Of a DNA stretch of 64,000 bases, positions 34,005-45,155 are shown piece by piece. Position numbers and translations under genes: made by a program. The notes below the pieces were generated by a model. That model worked only from the letters and a program-made list of their open reading frames with translations. It had not been told where the DNA came from and searched no databases. The stretch comes from Leuctra nigra (Eukaryota > Arthropoda > Insecta > Plecoptera > Leuctridae). Position 1 is the stretch's first letter. Every line of letters starts with the position of its first letter. The stretch covers positions 20,592,069 through 20,656,068 of the forward strand of contig OW203771.1 of NCBI GenBank assembly GCA_934045905.1. Reading direction: 5' to 3'.

Positions 34005-35040
34005 GGGGATTTGTGAGAGTTGAAGATGGATTCAAGAGTGTTTGGCGACGTTTTTAATCCAACTTACGGACTGAGTACTAAAAAGTTTCAGGACAGTTGT
34101 GTTTGGGTTTTTTTTTACATCAGACTGAAAACGAGATATAAAACGGTTGTTGGGTGGCGTAAAAATCACACTTTCAGGAGTTCTGATTTGGATTTGTGAG
34201 AAGAGTTGATAGATTTAAGAGTGTTTTGGCTACGTTTTTAATGCAACTTACTAAGTACTAAAAAGTTTCAGAACAGTTGTGTTGGGCTTTTTTTATTAAT
34301 ATCAAACTGAAAACAAGATATAAAACGGTGGTTGTGTGGCGTAAAAATCACAGTATCACACTTTTTGATTTTAATTTGTTTGAAGGTTGAAGATCGATTA
34401 CATGGTATTTTTGGGATCCTTTTAATCCAAAATAACTGTCAGGATTACTAAAAATGTTTCATAACATTTGTGGCTACCATTTTTAGGAAGATCAAACTTA
34501 AAAACGATTTATAAACTGTGGTTGTGTGGCGCATAAAAACTACACTTTCAGCAGTTCTGATTTGGATTTGTGAGAGAGTTGATAGATTCAGTGTCTTTTT
34601 GCGACCTTTTTAATGCAAGTAACTGAATGAGTACTGAAAATGTTTCGTAACAGTTGTGGCTGGCTTTTTTATGAAAATTAAACTAAAAACGAGATATAAA
34701 ACGGTGGTGTGGCGTTAAAATAAAACTTCAGGACTTCTGATTTGGATTTGTGAGAAGAGTTGAAGATAGATTTCAGATTATTTTTGGTACGTTTTATTCC
34801 AACTGTCAGGCTAATATAAACTGACAGCAGTACTAAAAATGTTTGATAAAAGTTTTGGCTGTTTTATGAAAGCATGTTGAAAACGAGATGAAGCGATGGT
34901 TGTGGGGCGTTTGTAGTCACATTTTCAAGATTTTTTTTATGTAGTTGAAGCTCGATTTCAGAGTATGTTTTGGCTTTTTAAATTTATCTGTCACAGACTA
35001 TAACGTGTCAGGAGGTGCCAAAAAATGTCTTATGTTGATA
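34005..35040 (+). repeat. Degenerate tandem repeat, ~185-bp unit, 5-6 copies
   Basis: GGATTTGTGAG followed by AGTTGA recurs at 34006, 34193, 34564 and 34744, with diverged counterparts near 34372 and 34938. Each unit also carries AGTACTAAAAAGTTTC, GAAAACGAGATATAAAACGG and TGTGGCGTAAAAATCAC. Indels and substitutions show this array is old compared with the 107-, 116- and 127-bp arrays. Confidence 0.85.
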
Positions 35041-38000
35041 ACGTTTTTTATGTTTTTGATTTGTCAAAGTTTGTCTGGGAAAATTATGAAAACACTCTTG
35101 ATCTAGGACGCAGTTTGACACACATCATTCTTTTTCCGTGTTTTCTCGATGACAGGTCATACCTTTGACATTTAAGAAATCGAGAATTTTCTTATTTTTT
35201 ATTATAAATGAAGTTATCTGATGGTGCCAATTGCCAAATAGCAGTTACAAATTGAAAATTTCGTGTAGATTTTGGGACCAAAATGTTTCACCGGCGTATA
35301 GGCGTCTATCTTTCAAGAAGATCTGGGTAGGCAATGTTCTATTTTGGAGTAATCTTCACTCTAATATTTCATCTCGTTCAACATTATACCAATGCACTTT
35401 TACCAATGACACTATTGACTTTTACACAATATACTCTTCCTTTTCCTATTCGAAGTAGATTGTAAACAAACCAGTCGACTCCTGCCTGCGATTGTAATGA
35501 GATTTTCCCAAGCCAGTGGACCACGCCAACACGTGTCTTCCACATAACTCTCAGCCCATGTAATATCACGCGTCGTACACGCACGGACATAAGTCTCTCC
35601 CGCAATCCTAGTTGGCAATAGACACATTCTCCAATAGCCTACTCGCGACAGCCAGATGAAATCCCTGCTGCCACGCGCCGTGTGGCTGTAGCGACATTTG
35701 TCCGGGGATGTACGAGATGAATGCGTGCAAGGTGTTGCCACGTCGATGATGAGGGTGCGTGGCCGAGTCGGGTGATATTAGTTCATGGTTATTGAATTAG
35801 GGAGTTCGTTTCGCACTGCCGAACTGGAGGGGGACGTTGTGATTGGATTTTTTTTTATTACGTTTTTACTGACTCCGCTACATTTTCTTTTGTGTGATGT
35901 GTTTCTTTTCTCTCTGTGAAGAATTTTTATTCAAATTTTGGAACAACCCTCAAACAAAATTGGCTACTTTAGTTTATTGATTATTTTAGTTAGATTTAGT
36001 CATATTTGTTGTTTGTTGAAAATGTTCACAATGTAATCAGATTTTATTCCTAATTTATTCAGATGTAATCAGGTTTGTTATTAGATGTTAGATACTATTA
36101 AACAAATATTTTCGTAATTTGATATGTTAGGATAATTTAAAACATTCAGATCATGTGTTTGATCGATTTTTTTCATGAATTTGCTATGGAAATTCTTCCT
36201 TTGCTCACAACCATTTTGAATAATGTTGTTATTTGTTTCCCAGTTTTTACTGTACATTCGCAATTTCCATTTTACCCCTTTAGTCTTCATCACGTATGTT
36301 CGTAGTTCGGCATGTTTACCTTTACACAACATATCACATCATGGTAGACAACATTATAAAATATGATACCCCTGGGTTAGTAAAAAAAAACTTCATAGCT
36401 ATCTACCCTTATCACAGGTAGGCATTCTAATATTTGTTTATGAAGTTTAACGGATGAAATGCCGACGGCTTATTCAAATTCCACGCAAAACAAAGAGAAA
36501 TGACAGCTTAGAGCTGAGGTCTCCCGGTTAAACTAAGTTAAAGAATCGTACCAACTCTCTCTCTCTCTTCTCTATTTTGATGTTTGTCAGGTTGGTATGC
36601 AAGGCAGTCACGTCTTTATCTCCTGCTAGCTAGCGTATTCTTGTTTGTGTTATCAAGTTGGTAGAGGAGTTGTATGGCGTCTTGAATTCGGATCACGTTG
36701 GTACACTTGCCTTTGTCTTGCTCTCACGGAATATCTCCGGGTTGAGTTATAGGGGAACTCGGGGTAAGATGAGACACGCGTGCTAAAAGGAATTCGGTGT
36801 GGTGGGTTTTTTTTTGGTGATGTAAGGGAAATTGGGATGTCGATTGGGTGGTTATTTGTGTCATGTTTTATTACTTGTGCGTTACGCTTGTTAGCTTCAT
36901 GTAACGTAATTTCGGGTTCAAAAGAATTTTACAGAGAGTGGTCGAGATATTTAGAGTAATGAAAAGTACCTGATGTGTGTGAATTGTTCTAAAAATAGTT
37001 TTCTTTAATTAGAATAGCAAATGTGTTCTTTTCTGAATGACGTCAGTTGGAGATTTGTAACCATGCGAAGGATTTTAGATTTAATATCAATAATCTACTT
37101 GGAAGTGCCGACGCGAGCTTAAAGCTCGGAGGAACAACATTTCGGGTAATAATATTACGAATTCAGCGCGGATCACCGGGTCTAATTCCGTCAGCTACGC
37201 AAATTCCCCGGCATTGCGCGTCCCTCCGCCATTAATACACTCGATCTCCGCGGACCACTGCTGACGTCATCGGTGCCTCGCGTTGTCTGAGTGTATTTCT
37301 CCCGAGGACTCGTCGGCCGGAATTAACAATCTCCTTGACTCGTCGGCCGACTCGCAGGGGAGTTTCTTCTGCCACGCCGTCTTGTTAGAGTAGGAATATT
37401 GTTCATATTTGAATAACATTCGTGATCACGTAGATGAAACGACTTGGGAAATAAAGATCGGTTCGCGGAATTGAGTTTTTCCGTTCTGAAGGAAATGTAC
37501 GTGAGACAAAAAGACGATTGATGGTATTTGAGATGTTGTGTTACGCTTATGAATGTGTGTCAGAATTGCTAGAACAGTTGGCAGAATACAACTTATGTAG
37601 ACGATATTGCTTTTCTTCGCAACATAATATTTTCTTTGACTTTGAAGTATGTATGACCTCGTTTTACCGTTCTTACATGACTGCATATCTTTACATCTTT
37701 TAGAAACACTTGTGTAGAAACGTACTTTGTCGAAGTTTCCCGGGAAAAATATTAATTTCAACTGTTATTTGTTTTATGACATTGCGACATAATGTCTTTT
37801 CTGACTTACTGTCATATACTTTAACTTTGTTGGCGTAATATAGGAACTAAATTATGAAACGGTGTACATCTTAAACCGTTACAGATATACTAAAACAAAG
37901 ATACAGGGGATAACATATTGTTTTCGCTCATATTTTTATAATATTAAGAGAAATTGCGAACCGTAAAACTTTGCAGCTTTTAGTTACTTGTAATGAGATA

Positions 38001-38435
38001 ATTCACAATTTAAAAACATATTTTGAAAAATCTTTATTATCTCTTTATTCTGTCTCTCATTTCGTATTTTTCTCCGAAGAAACATTTTAATGAAATTAAC
38101 TCTCAGTTATTAATTCAAATTAGCAGCTTTGCTTCTGTGCATCTGCTACTATCTGCATCTCACTCTTGGAACACATGAATGGGCGAGTAGAGAGAGAGAG
38201 AGGGCGATCTCGATAAGTTGCGACTGCTGTTGCTTATTATGTGACGTCATCATCGATTCCGCTCGGGGGATTCCGTGTCGTCTGGTCGGTGTCTAGTCAC
38301 AGCCTCCCCCTCCCCCTCCCCCTGCCCATGCCATCTCGCCAGCGTCGTTGCACTGATAGTTCAGGCGGAGCCAGATTATTAGACCTACGATACATAGAAG
38401 TCTTGATATATTACACAATTATTTTATATGGTGAC
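35041..38435. other. Gene-poor DNA with GC islands
   Basis: Islands at about 35460-35830 and 37100-37390, a CT run at 36554-36580 and a GA run near 38190. Frames here show no known domain. No bounded transposon recognised. Confidence 0.35.
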
Positions 38436-38858
38436 TAAGAGCGTATCCAGAATGAAATTTCGGGGAGGGCCGGTCATTACTAATATTTTGAAAAATAACA
38501 GTGGAAGACAGAGGGTTCGGGGGCTGCGCCCCGAGAAAATTTTGGATCAAGGTATACAATAAGGTGCAATTTTGAATCGCAGTGTATAGCAATTTGGGGG
38601 AATTGTAAATTACAAAATATCAAAAAATTGGTCCAAGAGGTTTAAAAATAGGTACAGTCAATATACAGCTCCGGGGCGCATAGCCCCGAAATCGTTTTGG
38701 AATTTTAACTCAATTCTAACCATTTTGGAACGTTTTTGACATGATGTCTATTTTTAATAGATTTTTTCTCTCATTATTTTAAATGTGCTTATTTTCTTCG
38801 ATAAACCCTGATTTCGGGGGGGAGGCATGGCCATCCCCCTCCCCTGAATACGCTCTTG
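38436..38858. mobile_element. MITE with 8-bp target duplication, 423 bp
   Basis: Inverted ends TAAGAGCGTATCCAG / CTGAATACGCTCTTG, flanked by ATGGTGAC at 38428-38435 and 38859-38866. The duplication length suggests hAT. Internally it carries GGGGCTGCGCCCC and GGGGCGCATAGCCCC palindromes. No coding. Confidence 0.8.
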
Positions 38859-38866
38859 ATGGTGAC

Positions 38867-39699
38867 GATATGGTTTATAGTTGATCTATAAAAAAAAAAA
38901 TTGCTACTTGACGAAATTTGAAATTCTGAAAACGAAGCTGGATGACTCAATTAGTTTAAAAATAGGATATTATCAATTTGTATCATTGCAAATTTTGTGT
39001 TATAACTTTATATTTATACGATATATTAAATTATCAGAAGTTTTGAAAATTATATTGGTATGATTTCAATATTTAGATGTAACAATGTTTCTCCGAACCG
39101 CGTATGTTAGGACATAAATGCAATGAGGAGCTGCGTTGTGTATCCTTGTGTGTATATAGTTACAGTGTATATTTACTTGAACCTTAATGACTTGGTAATG
39201 GCGAAGCAGCAGATGTTGCCGACGCGTAACCACACTTGCTCACTTCCAGACGCAATTATACGTTACACGCAGCTCCTTTGTAATGTTCTGGTCGCAATCA
39301 TTCAGAACTAGTGTTGACATAGTCCAGGTTGCCCGGCAACCATATACATTTAAACGATACAAGACATCATTTGTACTCTTGTAAGAAATGTCTTTCAAAC
39401 GCCGAAATATATCAGACGAAGTGTGATTTTTGCTTTAGTCTCTTTTACATTAGTATTGGAGTTAGTTCGTGCAGATTTAAGGTGGTGCAAGCGCTCGGCC
39501 GTTTTAGAAAATTGAGAGAGAAAAATTGTTTCATAAGTGAGTGTAACTTTTACAGGATGTTCACATGATCAGTCTGATTGTATATTAGTAGCACTTTTTC
39601 ATTTTTGCTTATTGCATCGTTAATTAGGCGCCGGTTATTCAACAATTAACCGCGCAAAACTATGAAATTTGCGATACGATTGGAGACCAAACCCGTAAA
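38867..39699. other. Non-coding stretch
   Basis: No supported feature. Confidence 0.35.
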
Positions 39700-39935
39700 C
39701 CAATTGATATCAAATTTTTATCATGATTAGATGAAAGACAAACTTAGGGTTATCCCTTGGCACATTTTTGAAATTTAATTTTATACGGCGCCCAGGGAGA
39801 CAAGAAAATAGCTAATTTTTCAACACAAATCCACTAATTATTTCTAATTAACGAAACAAAAAAATAAAAATGTTCCAAGGGATAAACTTAAGTTTGTCCT
39901 TTATCTAATCACAATTAAAATTTCAAATACTTGAG
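39700..39935. repeat. Imperfect foldback
   Basis: ATGAAAGACAAACTTAGGGT with ATCCCTTGGCACATTTTT (39731-39770) is mirrored by AAAAATGTTCCAAGGGAT with AACTTAAGTTTGTCCTTTAT (39865-39905). Spacer about 95 bp. Likely a decayed MITE. Confidence 0.6.
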
Positions 39936-41669
39936 TCTACCCAAAAAAGCAGCAAAATCGTTCGCGCTTTTATTTTTCTTCAAGTCTTACTTGTGCTTCG
40001 AGTTCCTCAGCTTTGCCTCACAGCCATCATCTAGAGTTTCATAAATCTTATAAATTAAATTCCATGCCGCACTATGAAGGATGTTTGCGTATGTAGGTCG
40101 AACTTCATGCAGGCAAGTGGGTGAACATACTTCACTGTAAGAAAATGACGATTCGACTGAGAGTCTGGGAGCTAAGATGCAGATGATGATGTGAGGTACA
40201 CGACGACGTTTAGGAAGTCGTAGAGAGTCAACTTCAGTTGAAAACTTACTCTCAGTTCTCAACTGTACAAATCATCAACTGCAAACACATAGAAATGTTT
40301 TAACACAGACAGTGGCTTAACTTCAAATCCCCCCCCCCCCCCCCCCCCCCCACCGTAGGATACTGTTTAGGGCCGCTACTTTTTTTCCTGTACCATAAAA
40401 ATCTTTAAAAATATCCATCTGTTTATGTTTATTTTTAAATACTCTATGGGACTTTTCATTTATTGTAGATCCAGTTGCGTGCTGTGAATTTGTTATTGGA
40501 GGTAGAAAAAGTAAAAAATTAAAGCCTCAGATCTCACAACAGGCATCACAACAATGCGGACATTTTTTGAATTCCACTATTGAATAGGGAAGTCACGTGA
40601 AATTTTATTCAAGTTAATTTGTAAAATCAACACAAATAACAATGATAAACACACTTATCACCAGCGAAATTTAAAATTGTCATTCATAAAAATCAAATTC
40701 AAATGTCATTGGATATTTTGGCGTGAAAAACGGCAGGCAACGAGAATCAGGATTGTGATGTCATTTCCAAGTCTCCAACAATGTGTTACCATGCTGATAA
40801 TTTTGTTGCTATGACAATATAGCGGATTGTGATGTCATTGTCAATTTTCCTGTTTTCAAATTGTAAGAAAATTATCAAATTTTGTAACTGATTTTCTCGA
40901 AAACTATTCGTCCCACAACAAAAATAATACTATATTTGTGTTCAGCAACATCTCCACTTTAATAAAATAATTATTGTTATGAAATCTAATTGATAAGTGC
41001 ATTCCCTATTATGAGTGCATTTTAAAACGGTTTAAACATTAATTTTGGTCGATTTCATCATCTAAATTCTTTAAATTACTATTATTTTCATTACTATCGG
41101 TTAACTTATTTTTTTCTTTTGATGGTATTCATTTCATCCAACTGGTAACAAAAAGACACTTCATAGAAAGCGATGATTGCCTAAGCCGTGTTAAACCAAT
41201 TGAATCGCAACGATCATCATGCCTATTTGTTGTCTCCACTTCAAGTCTAAACACTCTGGAATGTTTGCGTCGTCTCGACTGAACTCGATTACCGCGGCAT
41301 TGTGAGACGGCGGCGATATCATCTCGTGCACTTGTTACTCGACTCCAGCGCGGGGAGAAGAAGTTGGCGTTATCATCTCGGCAGGAAGGAAGAGGGAAGG
41401 AGGTAATCGTCTGAGCGACGGCGCATTGTCGATTGCAGTAATGTGGTGACGGAGAAGTTAGGCTTATTACAGCGAGGACTTTGTAAGTGGAGGAGTGAAA
41501 GGGTTTGAGTGGTTATGCTTTTTTGTAATCTTTGCAAATTGTTAATGTTACATGGGGGCTGAACTTAAATTCACATTTCCAGTTGCGTAACGTGTTAAAG
41601 TTTTACATCGCGTTTTTTTTCATTTTATTTAAGTTTTAGACAAACATTCTTGGCGCAAATGTGTAGGTA
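39936..41669. other. Gene-poor DNA with poly(C)
   Basis: Run of 23 C at 40329-40351 and a GC island at 41230-41460. No gene supported. Confidence 0.4.
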
Positions 41670-41965
41670 TATTTGTTTAACCTCTTCATCTTGCACGAAT
41701 TTCTTTTTTTTTATCAGCAACGCAAAAAATGAAATTTCCCTCGAGGGCGATATTACCTTGGCAGGTTGACGGGTCAGATTTAACTTATTGGTGGTAAATC
41801 GATGTATTTCTGTATTGTAAGTGATTCCTCTTCGTTTTAAAGATTTCTCCTCGAACCTACAATAGCCCAGGCTACCATTAAAACTTATCAAATATCGCAA
41901 AAAAGAACAGAATCACAGCTATTTTGAATGGTGCCATCAAGATGTTGGCAGCGCAATGCCAACTT
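41670..41965 (+). repeat. Dispersed ~290-bp repeat, copy 2
   Basis: Second member of the pair with 32770-33060, in the same orientation. Confidence 0.7.
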
Positions 41966-42692
41966 TTCTAATGCAAAGTACGAATTACCAAAACAAAGCT
42001 AACGCTTGTAAGTTTTGTCAACGCATTTTCCTTCGTTTACACTTTCGCCATTACTTGGAAAGCTATAAAGTTTGGGAAATCTGTTCGGTTGTGTTTGTTA
42101 TTTTTGCTCTGGTGACGTTTCGGTCAGCTTTGTCTATACCGATCATCTATTGGACATAATTGCTATTTTGTGACTGCAAAGTTTTCGATAAAAGTACTTC
42201 AATTACAGCTAAATGGAGATTAAAACCCGAGTTTTACTAATATGAAAATGAGTCGGTACAAAAAGCACGTCATAACGTATGGAATCCGCTGACCGAAATG
42301 CTCGCCCTAATTTCCCATCTCCGTCGAACTCTTGCCTCCCTGCACATGTTCCTCTGTAGTCGGGAACACGGCGCCATTTGCATAGCCGCGTCTCCGACGA
42401 CAGCAGCTGCGGACACGCGGGAGAGGAATGCAGGATTCAATCCACCAGCGCCAGGAGTCGGTTCCAGGGAATTCCACGGAGCTGGCTCGGACCAGGGAAG
42501 AATGTAGGGACGAGGATTTCGATGTGTTTTTGTGTGACCTTTTTGTTGGGAATTCTCGAGTGAGTGTGCGATTTCGGTTCTGTGAGAAGTTTACTTTGTA
42601 TTGTTTTTCTTTGTCTCTTCGGTGTTCAAATGTATTTCGGTTTGACGCAGAATGTAGTCATGTCAAAACGGGATACGTTACGATAGTAAAAG
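41966..42692. other. Non-coding stretch with GC island
   Basis: Island at 42300-42560. Its overlapping frames have no recognisable domain. Confidence 0.35.
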
Positions 42693-42836
42693 TGATAGTG
42701 GGAAGGGATGTGCTTTGTGAAAAATATCCGACCGAACCGAGGCTCGAGCCAGGGTAGCTCAGTAGGTAGAGAGGTCCAGGGTTCGAGCCTCAGTTCGGTA
42801 GAAAATTTCTCACAACGCACATCTCTTCCTATCATC
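42693..42836 (+). mobile_element. Foldback element with tRNA-like remnant lacking the anticodon arm
   Basis: Arms 42693-42748 and 42782-42836 are imperfect inverted copies (GGGATGTGCTTTGTGAAAAA and complement, then CCGACCGAACCGAGGCTCGA). Between them a D-arm-like TAGCTCAGTAGGTAGAG runs straight into AGGTCCAGGGTTCGAGCCTC: the anticodon arm is missing. Same architecture as 28710-28934. Confidence 0.75.
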
Positions 42837-43579
42837 CTGACTCCATGGAAGTTTTCCACAGAAACGTACACTGTCAAAAGAGCTAGGTAGTGTTATACTT
42901 ATCGTCCGCTAACCACAGTTTCCTACTCTACCTTCGCCACAAAATAAATTGTTATTTTACCTTAACTCGAAAGAATTTAGGGTAAATGTAAAATGTACTA
43001 ATTATAAATTGTACGATACGTTAAGGGGCAAATATTGCTGGCAAACTCTGGAACCCCTTTAAAAGCTGATAAACGTCTAATCATCCCCAAGAAGTAGGAG
43101 ACACATTCTTGGCACCGACACTAAGGATCTGATGCACCACGTGATCTATTTACCGCGACGTGTAATTCAGCACTTAGCGCTAAGCGTCTTGTATTTATCG
43201 CGCACGATGAGCTGTCGTCTAGACTAGCAGCTGATAACGAGGGTTGAGATAATGTGTAATCATCTCGAGACAACACCCGCAGCTGACCTGGTTTCACCGT
43301 CACGTCGGCGATGATATTCAAGTCCTGGAGGTGATAGTTCATGAGCGGGTTGATTGTTAGTTTAGAACTGGGAGCGTTTTGTGTTGGAGCTGAAATGTAA
43401 TGTTGTCTTACTGTCATAGCATTTTGTAAAGATTTATGAGGATCTTGGTTGCAAGTCTTGGTCTTGCATCTTGCCAGTTGGTGTCAACCTTCAAGTTTTG
43501 ACCAAGATCTTGACAATATTTTGGTTCCTTATCTTCATCATCAAATAGGAATGATGAAATGGAGATTTTCAGAAAACAA
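42837..43579. other. Non-coding stretch
   Basis: GC-richer part at 43090-43400. No exon supported. Confidence 0.35.
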
Positions 43580-43646
43580 GTGGAGGTGCCATGAATGTCT
43601 ACTCCTGAACGCAACCCACAACGCACACTTGTATTGCGGGTTGCGT
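43580..43646. repeat. Small hairpin repeat (GCAACCCGCAA family), copy d
   Basis: GTGGAGGTGCCATGA then GCAACCCACAACGC with GTATTGCGGGTTGC. Same layout as 21801-21866. Confidence 0.6.
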
Positions 43647-45034
43647 AATCTATAACAAAATTTTGTAATAGGGTTTCAGCTGAAATATTTTTAATCGCTT
43701 GCGTGAAATTAACAATATTATTCAGTACAAGGCAGTAACAAAAGTCTCTTAAAAATTAAACATATTGTTCAATCTGCAAATTTTTGTTAGTAATTTCCTG
43801 AAACTATACGCGCAACTTTCATTAATTGTGCATGGAACTGCTGTGGACACATTCCAAGAGTATTGTCACACATGAATTGTCACGGATTTGTCACACTAAT
43901 TGTGGCCGCTATCTCGCGGTTCACTATCAACGTCTTAACCTTCTTGATAGCGTATCGCTGTGAAGCCCCATGACATGAGATAGCAGTCCCTCATGCGGGC
44001 TTTGTTCGCTTCGTACAGAAAGCAAGCTAGTTGACCGGTTTTAGTCTTTATTCATTGGAATCTTACATTTTCGACATGGCTTTTTAATAGTGCATATCAT
44101 TTCAAATTTAATCATATTTTATAATAAATAAGTAGAGTTTGTAAACAATCCGCAGAACTGACACAAACACCAGTTAAACTGCGGAGTTAACTGAAATTAA
44201 TTTAAAATATTAATGTAAGGATGGTAACGATCGATTAACGTTTCCTGTGTCCTGTAATGTAATTTAAACCAGGTAATTATAATCTGTACCTTGGGTGTAG
44301 GCGGCACAAAGTCAACTATTGTGTATTAAGGTCAAAAAAACAGTAATTCCAATCATATTTGTAACGTGACACTAGTAATTTTGTAAAATATTTATTGACT
44401 TCAGTTAAATGCAAATGATAGAGTTTGATTACATGAATCTAAAAGTATAATCGAGAAAATGGACACCTCTGAAGTACATACAATATTTTGTCACGCTTCA
44501 AATATGTTGTCACATTTCTTGAGATTTCTCAATCGATTGTAAATTTCATTAACTAAATATGGATTGTTGAAAATCAGTTTTCCTGAGCTCTTACCACCCA
44601 GCCTCAGAGTCACAATAATTTAGGTTCTTTTGATGTCTAACAAACAGTTTTCCACATCAATTCCTGTCTGTTCATAGAGAAAATTACAATTTGTAAAACA
44701 TTCTGCTGCTGCATTTCTAGTTAACTTTACGAGGAAACATGCCATGGAATATAATTATTACTACCAACTCCAAACATTTTTAGAATCACGAGTCATTGCG
44801 TCATTTTTTGATAATAAACACAATTGCTCCAACACGATATGAAGTTTTCGGAATATTTCTAACAGACTGATAGCAACGTTGACCTTCCGACATAGCAATA
44901 ATCAGCTTGAAAACACAACTATCACAAAACCTAGCAATCATTTGGTGTCCCCTAATCGCTACCACGTCGGCCCAGCTAGTAGGTACTTCGCCAGCCAAGT
45001 GTTGCGTTGTGTCTTGTTCAATAAGAGTTTCAAG
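43647..45034. other. Upstream region of the membrane protein gene
   Basis: AT-rich. The 5' UTR presumably occupies its last part, but no TATA box or initiator could be fixed. Confidence 0.35.
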
Positions 45035-45155
45035 ATGGATTTCGGCAACGACGGATTATTTGCGCCGAGCAGCACTAGTGCGCCTATTGATGACTGGAAT
45101 CCCAGTCTAGTGGAGCCACTGGATGAGCCATCTATGGGGGTCACAATCATCAGAA
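45035..45155 (+). CDS. Membrane protein exon 1
   Basis: 40 codons plus one base, starting MDFGNDGLFAPSS. Donor GTAAGT at 45156. Ends in phase 1. Confidence 0.7.

Noticed and set aside
42298..42757. Overlapping ORFs of 60-109 codons
   Set aside because: Three frames open at once in a GC island that leads into a foldback; no family match recognised.
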